A stretch of DNA of 64,000 nucleotides from Jiella marina (GTDB lineage: Bacteria > Pseudomonadota > Alphaproteobacteria > Rhizobiales > Rhizobiaceae). The stretch lies in assembly GCF_024359545.1 (NCBI RefSeq), contig NZ_JAKQZG010000003.1:186001-250000 (forward strand), written 5' to 3'. Both the position numbers and the translations under genes were made by a program. Below, one piece after another: positions 36,656 through 45,820 of the stretch (position 1 is its first letter; every line of letters starts with the position of its first letter). The notes below the pieces were generated by a model. The model had not been told where the DNA came from. It did not search any database and saw only the letters and a program-made list of their open reading frames with translations.

Positions 36656-37066
36656 TTACGCCGAGATTGTCCCGACCGCTTCGTTGCAGGCAGCGACGCA
36701 GCGACGGCAGGCTTCGGCGCAGATGCGGCAGTGCTCATGCATTTCGGCATGCTTGCCGCATTCGTCGCCGCAGCGCTGGGCGGCCTCGGCGCAGGCTGCC
36801 AGGACGGATTTGATCAGCGCTTCGTTGGATCCGGTCCGACGCGTGGCGATCCGGCCGGCGGCGTTGCAGATGTCGGCGCAGTCGCTGTTGAGACGAATGC
36901 ACTGGGTCAGGTTCGGCAGCATGTCGGGCTTTTCGCCGAGGCAGGCGTCGGCGCAACTGGTGCAGGTCTCAGCACATTCGTAGCAGGCCGCGATGGCCTT
37001 GGTCAGCGGATCGTTGGTGTGCCCGGCAACGTGCGGGTGCGTTGAAATCATCTCGTGGATGCTCAT
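36656..37066 (-). CDS. Cys-rich four-helix copper-storage protein (DUF326/Csp3-like)
   Basis: A 136-residue four-helix protein with 16 cysteines arranged along helices: ACYECAETCTSCADAC, then QCIRLNSDCADIC, then RCGDEC and EHCRICAEACRRCVAAC. This CxxxC/CxxC helical pattern is that of DUF326 and the copper storage proteins (Csp), which bind many Cu(I) ions inside the bundle. There is no signal peptide, so it fits the cytosolic Csp3 type. No copper exporter or regulator is adjacent. ATG at 37066 has AGGAGG a few bases upstream. Confidence 0.88.
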   Translation of the reverse strand: MSIHEMISTHPHVAGHTNDPLTKAIAACYECAETCTSCADACLGEKPDMLPNLTQCIRLNSDCADICNAAGRIATRRTGSNEALIKSVLAACAEAAQRCGDECGKHAEMHEHCRICAEACRRCVAACNEAVGTISA

Positions 37067-37307
37067 GAAATCCTCCTGTCATTGATAGAGGGTCAAAGAC
37101 GGGAAGGGCGGGCGCGTTTCATGCAAAAAGCCGAGCCGCCTAAGCGTGCCAGGCTGTCAGCCGACGGTCTGGCCGCTGGAGGGCCGCAGCGGTTGCGCCA
37201 ACGTCTATGGCACGGGACCGTTGAGGAGGGATGGGCGAACAGCCTGCCTTGACCAGCGCCTCGCTGCCGGGCTCGGTTCTTCGCTCTCCTCGCGGTTCCG
37301 GGTGATG

Positions 37308-37733
37308 TCAGCGTGGTGGAATTGAGTAGGTCGCCACCGCGTGACAGACGGTGACGCCATCGCTCTCGCCTGCGACCGAGACCTCGACCACGGCCAGCCG
37401 CTTACCGAGCTTGAGGATCGACGCTCTGGCGAGGAGGGGGCCGGGCGGCGGCTTGAGCAGGAAGTTGATCGACATGTTCGTGGTGACGGCGAGTGCCACG
37501 GGGCCGATATGGGCGAGGATCGCTACATAGGCGGAGACGTCCGCCAAGGCGAAGAGGCTGGGACCGGAGACCGTGCCTCCGGGTCTCAGGTGTCGTTCGG
37601 TGGCCTCGAGCTGCATCGTTGCGCCGCCGGGGTCCAGCGACGAAACGACGAACCCACCTTCCGGTCCCATCACTTGGGGAAATTCCTCAGTGAGAAATGA
37701 GCGCAGGTCCTCAAGCGACATCACGGGCTGCAT
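37308..37733 (-). CDS. PaaI family thioesterase (hotdog fold)
   Basis: A 141-residue hotdog-fold acyl-CoA thioesterase. RPGGTVSGPSLFALADVSAYVAI holds the active-site region of the PaaI family (G-x-x-x-x-G-x-x-x-x-L-A-D), and NMSINFLLKPPPGPLLARA the following strand. Cleaves aryl- or medium-chain acyl-CoA. Divergent from the enoyl-CoA hydratase gene across ~150 bases, consistent with a role in acyl-CoA metabolism. Start at 37733 or 37721; a longer frame upstream overlaps the divergent gene. Confidence 0.88.
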   Translation of the reverse strand: MQPVMSLEDLRSFLTEEFPQVMGPEGGFVVSSLDPGGATMQLEATERHLRPGGTVSGPSLFALADVSAYVAILAHIGPVALAVTTNMSINFLLKPPPGPLLARASILKLGKRLAVVEVSVAGESDGVTVCHAVATYSIPPR

Positions 37734-37886
37734 AGGGTTCGCATTCGTCCTTCCGGCGTGTCGGGCATAGCGGATCGTTCTATCCTGCCTTATGTTTTGG
37801 AAAAGTTGAAACGTCGGGGACACGGACGGCATCGGCTCAGCTCCGGGCGGTCCTCCGCAAGAATTTTCAGAGGGCTGGGAGAACCC

Positions 37887-38708
37887 ATGGCCGAAATCGT
37901 TGAACTGAGTACCCAGTCGGAAACCCACCCCATTGAAGTGCAGAAGGCGCCCGGCATCACGCGGATCGCCCTGTCCAGTCCCCCGGCCAATGCGCTCTCG
38001 CTGGCGATGATGGATGCGCTGATGGCGGCGCTGTCCGATGCTGCGGAAGACAAGGATTGCCGGGTCATCGTGCTTGCCGCGAACGGCAAGCTGTTCTCCG
38101 CGGGTCATGATCTGAAGGAACTGACGGCGCACCGCAGCGACGACGATCGGGGGAGGGCCTTCTTCGAGACGACGATGACCAGATGCGCGGCTGTGATGCA
38201 GGCGATCGTGCGCCATCGCTGCCCGGTGATCGCCGAGGTGAACGGGCTGGCGACGGCGGCCGGCTGCCAGCTTGTCGCCTCATGCGATCTTGCCATCGCC
38301 TCGGAGGAGGCGCAGTTCTGTACGCCGGGCGTCAATATCGGCCTGTTCTGCTCGACGCCGATGGTCGCGCTGTCGCGCAATCTCTCGCGCAAGCACGCGA
38401 TGGAGATGCTGCTCACCGGCGAGACGATCGACGCGCGTTCGGCCCGCGAATTCGGCCTCGTCAACCGCGTCGTGCCGCCGGAATATCTCGGCACGGTCGT
38501 CGGCAAATACGCGACCACCATCGCTTCGAAATCGGCGATGACCGTCAAGACCGGCAAGGAGGCCTTCTACGCCCAGGCGGAGATGGGGCTCTCGGATGCC
38601 TACGACTATGCCGCGCGGGTGATGGTCGACAACATGCTGGCCAAGGACGCAGAAGAAGGCATCGGCGCCTTTCTCGGCAAGCGCAAGCCCGAATGGACCC
38701 ACGAATGA
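37887..38708 (+). CDS. Enoyl-CoA hydratase/isomerase family protein
   Basis: A 273-residue crotonase-fold enzyme. The oxyanion-hole motifs are GKLFSAGHDLKEL and VNGLATAAGCQLVASCDLAIA; in classical hydratases two Glu act near here, whereas the second position in this protein lies in ASEEAQFCTPGVNIGLFCST, without an obvious second Glu, so the exact reaction (hydratase or isomerase) is open. GGGAG upstream of ATG 37887. Stop overlaps the next start (ATGA), giving coupling with the CoA-binding protein gene. Confidence 0.9.
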   Translation: MAEIVELSTQSETHPIEVQKAPGITRIALSSPPANALSLAMMDALMAALSDAAEDKDCRVIVLAANGKLFSAGHDLKELTAHRSDDDRGRAFFETTMTRCAAVMQAIVRHRCPVIAEVNGLATAAGCQLVASCDLAIASEEAQFCTPGVNIGLFCSTPMVALSRNLSRKHAMEMLLTGETIDARSAREFGLVNRVVPPEYLGTVVGKYATTIASKSAMTVKTGKEAFYAQAEMGLSDAYDYAARVMVDNMLAKDAEEGIGAFLGKRKPEWTHE

Positions 38709-39271
38709 GTGTTCAGACTTCGACCGAAGCGAGCGCTAGCCCGGCGCCGCTCGTCTATTCCGACGCGTCGATTCGCAAGATCCTGTCCGAGGTGAAGACC
38801 GTCGCCATGGTGGGCGCCAGCGCCAAGGAGATCCGGCCGTCCTATTTCGTTCTGAAATACATGCTGGCGAAGGGGTTTCGGGTCATCCCGATCAATCCAG
38901 GTCTGGCGGGAAAGGAAATCCTCGGCCAGACCGTCTATGCCGATCTGAAGAGCGTGCCGGAGCCGATCGACATGGTCGACGTGTTCCGTGGCTCCGACGC
39001 GGTGCCGGGCATCGTCGAGGAGGCCTTGTCCCTCGATCCGCTGCCCCGGGTGATCTGGATGCAACTCACCGTGCGCCATGACGAGGCGGCGGCGAAGGCC
39101 GAGGCGGCCGGCATGACCGTGATCATGGATCGCTGCCCGAAAATCGAATATGGCCGGCTCTCCGGCGAGATCGGCTGGAACGGCGTGAATTCGCGGGTGC
39201 TCTCGTCGAAGAAGCCGAAGCTCGGCAAGGGCTATCAGAGCTTCGGGCTGAACACCCGGCGCATGGATTGA
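38705..39271 (+). CDS. CoA-binding domain protein (YccU type)
   Basis: A 188-residue Rossmann-fold CoA-binding protein. VKTVAMVGASAKEIRPSYFVLKYM and GFRVIPINPGLAGKEILGQTVYADL are the family's nucleotide-binding segments; VIWMQLTVRHDEAAAKAEAAGM follows. Role unknown, though it is typically near acyl-CoA genes. Starts within the last codons of the enoyl-CoA hydratase gene. Confidence 0.93.
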   Translation: MSVQTSTEASASPAPLVYSDASIRKILSEVKTVAMVGASAKEIRPSYFVLKYMLAKGFRVIPINPGLAGKEILGQTVYADLKSVPEPIDMVDVFRGSDAVPGIVEEALSLDPLPRVIWMQLTVRHDEAAAKAEAAGMTVIMDRCPKIEYGRLSGEIGWNGVNSRVLSSKKPKLGKGYQSFGLNTRRMD

Positions 39272-39302
39272 GGCCCGTCTCAGCGCCTTTGGAGGAATTC
39301 CG

Positions 39303-40034
39303 ATGACCATCCGGATCGCCATGTGGTCGGGTCCGCGCAACATCTCGACGGCGATGATGCGCTCCTTTGGCGCCCGCCCGGATACGGCGGTCTCGGACGA
39401 GCCGTTCTTCGGTGCGTTTCTGAAAGAGAGCGGCGAGCGTCAGCCCATGGCCGACGAGACGATTGCGGCAGCCGATTGCGATTGGCACTCCGTCTTGGAG
39501 ACGATGCGCGGCCCGGTGCCGGGCGACAAGCCGATCTGGTACCAGAAGCACATGCCGCACCACATGATCGGCCCGGTCTCGATCGAGGACATGCCGGAGC
39601 ATCGCCATGCCTTCCTGATCCGCCGGCCGGAGCGGGTGGTGGCAAGCTATGCGGCGAAGAACGAACTGCGGCGGCCGGAGCTTCTGGGCTATGCCCGGAT
39701 GCGCCGTTATTTCGAGGCGGAGGCCAAGCGCACGGGTCGGACACCGCCGGTCATCGACGCGGACGACGTCTTGGCCGACCCGGCCGGCATTCTGTCGGCG
39801 CTCTGCGGCGCACTCGACATTCCCTGGACCGAAGCGATGCTGACTTGGAAGAAGGGGCCGCATCCGGAGGACGGGGTCTGGGGCGCGCACTGGTACGCCC
39901 GCGTCAACGATTCGACGACTTTCGCCGACCCGCCGGGGCGGGTTCCGGAGCTCTCGCCTGAACATCAGGCTGTCGCCGATGCCTGCCGGGAAGACTACGA
40001 GGCGCTTCATGCGCTGAGGCTGAAGGGGCGGTAG
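39303..40034 (+). CDS. Sulfotransferase family protein
   Basis: A 243-residue P-loop-like protein. IAMWSGPRNISTAMMRSFG resembles the 5'-phosphosulfate loop of sulfotransferases and FLIRRPERVVASYAAK the 3'-phosphate motif. It is short for the class and similar to proteins sometimes called 'sulfotransferase-like' in Alphaproteobacteria; acceptor unknown. AGGAATTCC precedes the ATG. Same direction as the CoA-binding gene, 31 bases after it. Confidence 0.75.
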   Translation: MTIRIAMWSGPRNISTAMMRSFGARPDTAVSDEPFFGAFLKESGERQPMADETIAAADCDWHSVLETMRGPVPGDKPIWYQKHMPHHMIGPVSIEDMPEHRHAFLIRRPERVVASYAAKNELRRPELLGYARMRRYFEAEAKRTGRTPPVIDADDVLADPAGILSALCGALDIPWTEAMLTWKKGPHPEDGVWGAHWYARVNDSTTFADPPGRVPELSPEHQAVADACREDYEALHALRLKGR

Positions 40035-40172
40035 ACGTCAGCCCGACTTCAGACTTTGCAGGCATGGCGGCCGCCAGCGAGCAATCATACTCAAGCGTAT
40101 GCATCAGATCTACTGCCGAGTGCGAGAGCGCTTGTCTGGCTTCCCCGCCCGGCAAGCTCGTTCGACAGTTAC

Positions 40173-41879
40173 CTATTGCTGCTGTGACTCCGACGAACCC
40201 GGATCGACCGTTCCTTCCGGCAGAACGCCGGGCGCGATCGTCGTCTGTGACGGTTCGGGCGATGAGGTTTCCCTACCAGCGGCCTGCGACTGCCCGCCGG
40301 TTGAAGCCTCATCGGTCGAGGCGCTCTGATCGGCGTCGTCGCCCGACGACGATTCACCCGCCGCCGCGCTGTCACCATTTGAGGCGTCTGGCGTGACCAC
40401 ACCCGGCGCGGTGGCGCTTTGCGACTCTTCACCAATCGATTCGTTCAAGCTCGACCGTTCTGCACCTCCGCTGGCATTCGTCTCTCTGGTGCTCGATGAG
40501 GCGGCGACGCGGTCCGTGCCGATGGGCTCGTCGGTCGTCGAACCGTCAGAAGGCGCGACGCGCCAGACCGTGTTGCCGGCATCGTCGGCAACCAGCAGCG
40601 CGCCTGTACCGTCGATTCCGACGCCCACCGGACGGCCATACGCCTGATCGCCATTAATGAAGCCGGTTACGACGTCGGTCGGCTTGCCGGCCGGTTCGCC
40701 ATTCTCGAACGGCACATAGATGACCTTGTAGCCGTTGAAGAAGTTGCGGTTCCAGCTTCCGTGTTCGCCGATGAAGGCGCCATTGGCGAACTCATTGGGC
40801 ATGGCTGAATCATATGAGAAGGTCAGGCCCAGCGCGGCGACGTGGCTGGAAAGCGCGTAATCCGGTGCGATCGCCTTCTCGACCATGTCCGGGCGGGGCG
40901 GGTAGACTCGCTCGTCCACATGGTCGCCATAGTAGCTCCACGGCCAGCCATAGAACGCACCTTCCTCGACAGAGGTCATGTAGTCCGGCACGAGATTGGG
41001 GCCAAGTTCGTCACGCTCGTTCACGACCGTCCAGAGCGTCTCCGTTTCCGGATGAAAGGTCAGCCCGTTGGGATTGCGCAGACCTGAGGCGAAGACGCGG
41101 GAGGCGCCGGTCTCGCGGTCGACCTGCCAGATCGCGGCGCGACCCTTTTCAGCTTCGAGCCCGTTTTCGAGGATGTTCGAGTTCGAGCCGACCGAAGCGT
41201 AGAGGTATTGGCCATCCGGGCTGAGGGCGAGGTCCTTGGTCCAGTGGTGGTTGATCGGACCACCGGGCAGGGGAGTGAGGATGGTCGGCTCGGCCGTGAT
41301 CTCGCTCTGTCCCAGCTCATAGGGATAGGCGAGGATCGCATCCGTGGCGGCGACGTAGAGCGTGCCGTCGATCCAGGCGACGCCGAACGGGGAATCGAGG
41401 TCGGTCAGCAGATCACTCCGCTCGTCGACCTCGCCGTCCCGGTTCGTGTCGCGAAGGAGCGTGATGCGATTGCTTTCGATCTGCGGTCCGCCGCCACCAT
41501 GGGCCATCGCCATGATCCAGCCGCGAATGAGGTCCTTCGGCCGCGTCGCCGGCTCGCCCGAGGGGCCACGGGACTGGATGACGAGGACGTCGCCATTGGG
41601 CAGCGTGTGAACGGTGCGGGGGTTGCCGAGATTCTGGGCGTAGGCCGTGACGGTGAGGCCATCGGCCACCGTCGGCGTCTGCCCTTCGCTCCAGCCGATC
41701 ACCTCCGCCACCTTCATGGCGGGGATGAGGGCATTGGTCGGCTCGGGCAGGACCGGATCGGCGCCGATCTGCTCGGAAATGTCGAAATCCTGTCCGTCGC
41801 CGCAACCGGCAAGGGCCAGGGGAAGGATGCACACTCCGGTCAGCGCGGCCTTCGAAAGGGACGAGCGGCGACTAGGCAT
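40173..41879 (-). CDS. PQQ-type sugar (sorbosone) dehydrogenase lipoprotein
   Basis: A 568-residue exported lipoprotein. Signal ends in a lipobox LALAGC with Cys26. Residues ~50-430 form a six-bladed propeller of the soluble glucose/sorbosone dehydrogenase type (NPRTVHTLPNGDVLV, WTKDLALSPDGQYLYASVGSN, GLRNPNGLTFHP, YGWPWSYYGDH, GEHGSWNR). Catalysis would oxidise a sugar using PQQ. The last ~140 residues are Ser/Thr/Asp/Glu/Gln-rich and disordered, which is unusual for the family. ATG at 41879 overlaps the end of the DUF2231 gene by 8 bases; GGAGAG precedes. The PQQ synthesis genes are not in the window. Confidence 0.85.
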   Translation of the reverse strand: MPSRRSSLSKAALTGVCILPLALAGCGDGQDFDISEQIGADPVLPEPTNALIPAMKVAEVIGWSEGQTPTVADGLTVTAYAQNLGNPRTVHTLPNGDVLVIQSRGPSGEPATRPKDLIRGWIMAMAHGGGGPQIESNRITLLRDTNRDGEVDERSDLLTDLDSPFGVAWIDGTLYVAATDAILAYPYELGQSEITAEPTILTPLPGGPINHHWTKDLALSPDGQYLYASVGSNSNILENGLEAEKGRAAIWQVDRETGASRVFASGLRNPNGLTFHPETETLWTVVNERDELGPNLVPDYMTSVEEGAFYGWPWSYYGDHVDERVYPPRPDMVEKAIAPDYALSSHVAALGLTFSYDSAMPNEFANGAFIGEHGSWNRNFFNGYKVIYVPFENGEPAGKPTDVVTGFINGDQAYGRPVGVGIDGTGALLVADDAGNTVWRVAPSDGSTTDEPIGTDRVAASSSTRETNASGGAERSSLNESIGEESQSATAPGVVTPDASNGDSAAAGESSSGDDADQSASTDEASTGGQSQAAGRETSSPEPSQTTIAPGVLPEGTVDPGSSESQQQ

Positions 41880-42324
41880 AGATGATCTCTCCGGAATGGC
41901 GGCGGTAGTCGATGCTGTGACCGGCCCACGCCACGACCACAGCGGCAATGAGGGTCAGGAGCGACAGGATCAGGCCGTCGGGGACGACGCCGGTCCAGCC
42001 GTCACGGGCATGAACGAGACTGTTGAGGAAGGCGAGAACGAACATCACGATGACCGCGATCACATAGGTCGAGATCATCTTTCGCGCCCGAAGCGCCGGC
42101 CGTGCGAGGATGTCGATCAGGCCGGCGAGCGCGGCGAGCGCCCCGATGAACTGCCCGGCGAGGAGAAGCCAGGCTGACATGCTCTGCCAGAAGAGACTGC
42201 CGGTCTGCCAATAGGTGATGTCGGTGCCCATCGTGACGATGAAGCAGACGACGGGGAAGGACATGAGAAAGGCATGGATCGGATGCCGGCCCAGCGGGCC
42301 GACACGGGCAAGGGATGAAGCCAT
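41872..42324 (-). CDS. DUF2231 domain membrane protein
   Basis: A 150-residue protein with four membrane segments, DUF2231 type: GPLGRHPIHAFLMSFPVVCFIVT is the signature. HPIH histidines may bind haem or metal. It is paired with the sugar dehydrogenase gene (8-base overlap), so it may be its membrane electron acceptor; inference from context. Confidence 0.87.
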   Translation of the reverse strand: MASSLARVGPLGRHPIHAFLMSFPVVCFIVTMGTDITYWQTGSLFWQSMSAWLLLAGQFIGALAALAGLIDILARPALRARKMISTYVIAVIVMFVLAFLNSLVHARDGWTGVVPDGLILSLLTLIAAVVVAWAGHSIDYRRHSGEIIYA

Positions 42325-42425
42325 CAGGCGCCTCGGTCAGGAACGTTGAATGTTCGGGGAATGCCCGGTGGAAGGTCTTGTTCCTCCGGGCGGGAAGGCC
42401 GCGCCGACTCGCCGGCGCGTGCGGG

Positions 42426-43013
42426 TCATTCCATGTCTTCCAGCATGGCGAGATGCTGCTTCAGGACCGGAAGCGTCTCGCTCGCAAAGCGCTGGATCGG
42501 CCCCTCTTCGCCGTTCTCGGAATAGGTCTGGAAGAGGGTGATGGCCGTGCGGTGGGCCTGCTCCTGCATTTCCAGATAGGGCGCGTCGAACTGTTCGGCG
42601 GGCACGGCTTCGAGCTTGCGCACCATCTCCGTGTAATGGGCGGTGAGGCCCGTCGGAACTGCATCGACGTCTTCGGATTCTTCGACCGCCTGTTTCAGCG
42701 CCATCGAAGCATTGGAATGATCCTCCAGCATGCGCTTGGCGAACGCCGTCACGTTCTGGTTCTGCGCCTTCTGCAGGGCGAGATTGCTGCTCTGAATCTC
42801 GAAATTGTTCGACATCGTCGCGAGAACGACGAAGTCCGCCACGGTCTTGACGTCGGAGGGGGCCGGCAACTCGTCACCCGTGGTCGCCATGGATGTCGGG
42901 CCGATTGCTTCTTCCGCGGCCTCCGGCGCGGTTTGAGCCATTTGAGCCGTGGCGGGGTGAGAGGCGGCGGCCATCAGGATCGCCACCGACAGCGGCAGGA
43001 GGGGATTTGACAT
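42426..43013 (-). CDS. DUF4142 domain protein
   Basis: A 195-residue exported protein with an N-terminal signal (LPLSVAILMAAASHPATAQ) and a ferritin-like DUF4142 domain: ADFVVLATMSNNFEIQSSNLAL, then AFAKRMLEDHSNASMAL and LEMQEQAHRTAITLFQTY. The E and H residues on these helices resemble ferritin-like ligands, but function is unknown. Start at 43013 with GGGAATTCTC upstream. Confidence 0.87.
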   Translation of the reverse strand: MSNPLLPLSVAILMAAASHPATAQMAQTAPEAAEEAIGPTSMATTGDELPAPSDVKTVADFVVLATMSNNFEIQSSNLALQKAQNQNVTAFAKRMLEDHSNASMALKQAVEESEDVDAVPTGLTAHYTEMVRKLEAVPAEQFDAPYLEMQEQAHRTAITLFQTYSENGEEGPIQRFASETLPVLKQHLAMLEDME

Positions 43014-43125
43014 GAGAATTCCCATCGCAAGTGTGAAAGCCGCCTTCGCGCGGATGACGCAAGGCTTTGCCAACGCAACAGTGATGGGATTTTTTGGTTC
43101 CGGCCCAGTTGGTTAGGCGGGTGAC

Positions 43126-44229
43126 CTATCCGGCCGGCGTGTCGGCGTTAACGAAGTCGGGGACTGCGGCGAGTTCGAGCTTGCGCTCCTGGTCGGGCCC
43201 GATGCGGCGTTGCCGCGAGATCGGCTCGAGTTTCTGCGGCATGCCTGTCTCGATGGCTTTCTCGATCGCCACGAGGATCCGCATGTCGAGAACGCCTTCT
43301 TCGCCGTTCGGCTCGGGATCGCGATCGTTGAGGATGCAATCGGAAAAATAATCCGTCTCGCCGCCGAACTGGTCGACGACCGGGGCGCGATGTTCCTCGG
43401 TCTCGCTCCCCTTTGTCACGCGGTAGGAAATCGCCGTCCCCTCGCCAAAGCCGAAAGCCGGCATTGCCTCGATGAGGCCGTCCGTGCCGACGAGATGGAA
43501 CCGGTCGATGTCGGTGGCCGAATAGCTCAGGGTGAAGCTGGCCTGCCGGCCTTCGGTAAAGCGCATGATGACGCTCACCGTGTCGTCCGCGCCGAGACCC
43601 CGATCGGTCTTGGAGGCAAGCGCCATCACCTCGACCGGCTCGGCCTGGAAGAGGTTACGCACCGCGTTGATCGGGTAGGCGCCCATGTCCGGCACCGGCC
43701 CGACCCAGTAGCCGCCCTTGGCGCGGTGGTTGTTCATCTTGACCATCTGGGAAAAGGTCGAGGTGAAGTAGCGCGGGGTGCCGATCTCGCCGTTGCGGAC
43801 CGCCTCGATCATGGCGATCGTGCCCGGTTCGCAATGCAGGCGATAGGCGATCATCAGCTTGGCGCCGGACGCCTTGGCCGCGGCTTCGATGGCCTCGGCA
43901 TCTTCGAGACTGGCCGCCATGGGCTTTTCCAGAAGGACGTGGATGCCGGCTTGCAGCGCCGGTTCGGCGAATTCGCGGTGCCGGTCGTTGGGCGTCGCGA
44001 CATAGACCGCATCCACCTCGCCGCTGGCCAGCATCTTGTCGTATTCCTCATACGAATAGGCGGTCAGCCCATATTTCACGCCGAGCGCATGGCGTTTCTC
44101 GGGATCGCCGGTAACGATCGCCGTCATCAGCGAATTCGTGGTCTGGCCGACGCCCGGCATGAAGGCGCCCTGGGAAATCCAGCCGGCTCCGACGACTGCG
44201 TAGCGGATCTTTCCTTCGATGCTCGGCAT
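43126..44229 (-). CDS. Gfo/Idh/MocA family oxidoreductase
   Basis: A 367-residue NAD(P)-dependent dehydrogenase. N-terminal Rossmann fold IRYAVVGAGWISQGAFMPGV, then VYVATPNDRHREFAEPALQAG, and the EKP motif HVLLEKPMAASLEDAEAIE. The C-terminal substrate domain includes GPVPDMGAYPINAVRNLF, which has the catalytic-type D/H-Asp-x-G sequence. Acts on a sugar or inositol; substrate not evident. ATG at 44229 has GAGGAG upstream. Divergent from metY. Confidence 0.92.
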   Translation of the reverse strand: MPSIEGKIRYAVVGAGWISQGAFMPGVGQTTNSLMTAIVTGDPEKRHALGVKYGLTAYSYEEYDKMLASGEVDAVYVATPNDRHREFAEPALQAGIHVLLEKPMAASLEDAEAIEAAAKASGAKLMIAYRLHCEPGTIAMIEAVRNGEIGTPRYFTSTFSQMVKMNNHRAKGGYWVGPVPDMGAYPINAVRNLFQAEPVEVMALASKTDRGLGADDTVSVIMRFTEGRQASFTLSYSATDIDRFHLVGTDGLIEAMPAFGFGEGTAISYRVTKGSETEEHRAPVVDQFGGETDYFSDCILNDRDPEPNGEEGVLDMRILVAIEKAIETGMPQKLEPISRQRRIGPDQERKLELAAVPDFVNADTPAG

Positions 44230-44400
44230 GGGGGCTCCTCGGTGAAATTGCCTGCGCGTCGGCGGGGCTTCCGCCCGCCGCCAAAAAACGGGTTGACGAG
44301 CACTCGCCGCCCGGTCGGCTCCCATGATAAGGCGGACCCCGACTTTAAGAAGCGCGGGGAAGGAGTTTTCTTGTCCCGCAGTTCACCGAGGGAGCAGAAC

Positions 44401-45678
44401 ATGGACGGACCGAAATTCGAGACCCTGGCGATCCACGCCGGTGCGCAGCCGGACCCGGCGACAGGCGCGCGGGCGACGCCGATCTATCAGACGACCTCCT
44501 TCGTCTTCGACGACGTGGATCATGCCGCCTCGCTTTTCGGCCTTCAGCAGTTCGGCAACATCTACACCCGCATCACCAATCCCACCCAGGCGGTGCTGGA
44601 AGAACGGGTTGCGGCTCTCGAAGGCGGGACGGCGTCTCTCGTCACCGCATCCGGCCATGCGGCGCAGCTTCTGGTCTTCCAGGCGCTGATGCGGCCCGGC
44701 GAGGAGTTCGTGGCGTCGCGCAAGCTCTATGGCGGCTCGATCAACCAGTTCGGCCACGCGTTCAAATCCTTCGACTGGAACGTGAAATGGGCCGATCCCT
44801 TCGATCCGGGGAGCTTCGAGGCTCAGATCAACGACAAGACGAAGGCGATCTTCATCGAGTCGATCGCCAATCCCGGCGGCGTCATCCTCGACATCGAGGC
44901 GATCGCCGAAGTCGCCCATCGCCACAAGCTGCCGCTGATCGTCGACAACACGATGGCGACCCCTTATCTCTGCAAACCGCTGGAGCACGGCGCCGACATC
45001 GTCGTCCATTCGCTGACGAAGTTCATGGGCGGCCATGGCAATTCCATGGGCGGCGTGATCGTCGACGGCGGCAGCTTCGACTGGTCGGCCGATGATCGCT
45101 ACCCGATGCTTTCCGAGCCCCGGCCAGAGTATAACGGCATCGTCCTGCACGAGACCTTCGGCAACTTCGCCTTTGCCATCGCCTGCCGCGTGCTCGGCAT
45201 GCGGGACCTCGGGCCGGTGATCTCCCCCTTCAACGCGTTCCTGATCCTGACCGGGATCGAGACGCTGCCGCTGAGGATGCAGCGCCATTCGGACAACGCG
45301 CTGAAAGTCGCCGAGCATCTCAAGGCTCACGACAAGGTCGCCTGGGTCTCCTATGCCGGCCTTGCCGACGATCCCGGCCATGACAGGATGCAGAAGTACT
45401 GTCCGAAGGGGGCCGGTGCCGTCTTCACCTTCGGCCTGAAGGGCGGCTACGAGGCGGGCGTGAAGTTCGTCGAGGCGCTGGAGCTCTTCTCGCATCTCGC
45501 CAATATCGGCGACACGCGCTCGCTCGTGATCCATCCGGCTTCGACCACCCACCGCCAGCTTGCCGACGACCAGAAAACGGCCGCCGGCGCCGGACCGGAC
45601 GTCGTCCGCCTGTCGATCGGTATCGAGGAGGTCTCCGACATCATCGCCGATCTCGATCAGGCGCTGGCCCAGGCCTGA
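44401..45678 (+). CDS. metY: O-acetylhomoserine aminocarboxypropyltransferase
   Basis: A 425-residue PLP enzyme of the Cys/Met metabolism family, converts O-acetylhomoserine and sulfide to homocysteine. PLP Lys207 is in VVHSLTKFMGGHGNSMGG; YTRITNPTQAVLEERVAALEGG is the phosphate and partner-loop segment; HPASTTHRQL near the C-terminus binds the carboxylate. Long GAGGGAG before ATG at 44401. A much longer in-frame extension upstream runs antisense to the oxidoreductase and is not coding. Confidence 0.94.
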   Translation: MDGPKFETLAIHAGAQPDPATGARATPIYQTTSFVFDDVDHAASLFGLQQFGNIYTRITNPTQAVLEERVAALEGGTASLVTASGHAAQLLVFQALMRPGEEFVASRKLYGGSINQFGHAFKSFDWNVKWADPFDPGSFEAQINDKTKAIFIESIANPGGVILDIEAIAEVAHRHKLPLIVDNTMATPYLCKPLEHGADIVVHSLTKFMGGHGNSMGGVIVDGGSFDWSADDRYPMLSEPRPEYNGIVLHETFGNFAFAIACRVLGMRDLGPVISPFNAFLILTGIETLPLRMQRHSDNALKVAEHLKAHDKVAWVSYAGLADDPGHDRMQKYCPKGAGAVFTFGLKGGYEAGVKFVEALELFSHLANIGDTRSLVIHPASTTHRQLADDQKTAAGAGPDVVRLSIGIEEVSDIIADLDQALAQA

Positions 45679-45820
45679 CAATTCCGGCAAGCGCTCCGGA
45701 TCGCTGTGGCGTTCAGGGAGCCGGAGAGCCCTTTGCGGTCATGAAGTCGTGAACTGACGTTACGTCCGATCGGCTTTACAACCTCAAGGCTTGGCAGGAC
45801 ACTGCGCTGTAGCCTCAGCT

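Noticed and set aside
44290-44400. SAM-II-type pseudoknot leader before metY
   Set aside because: O-acetylhomoserine sulfhydrylase genes of this order often carry SAM-II. Short arms (GTCG/CGAC at 44314/44340 and CCC/GGG at 44337/44356) could form an H-type pseudoknot near the ribosome site, but the conserved SAM-II core sequences are not evident and arms are only 3-4 bp. A covariance-model search would be decisive; a good hit would restore it.
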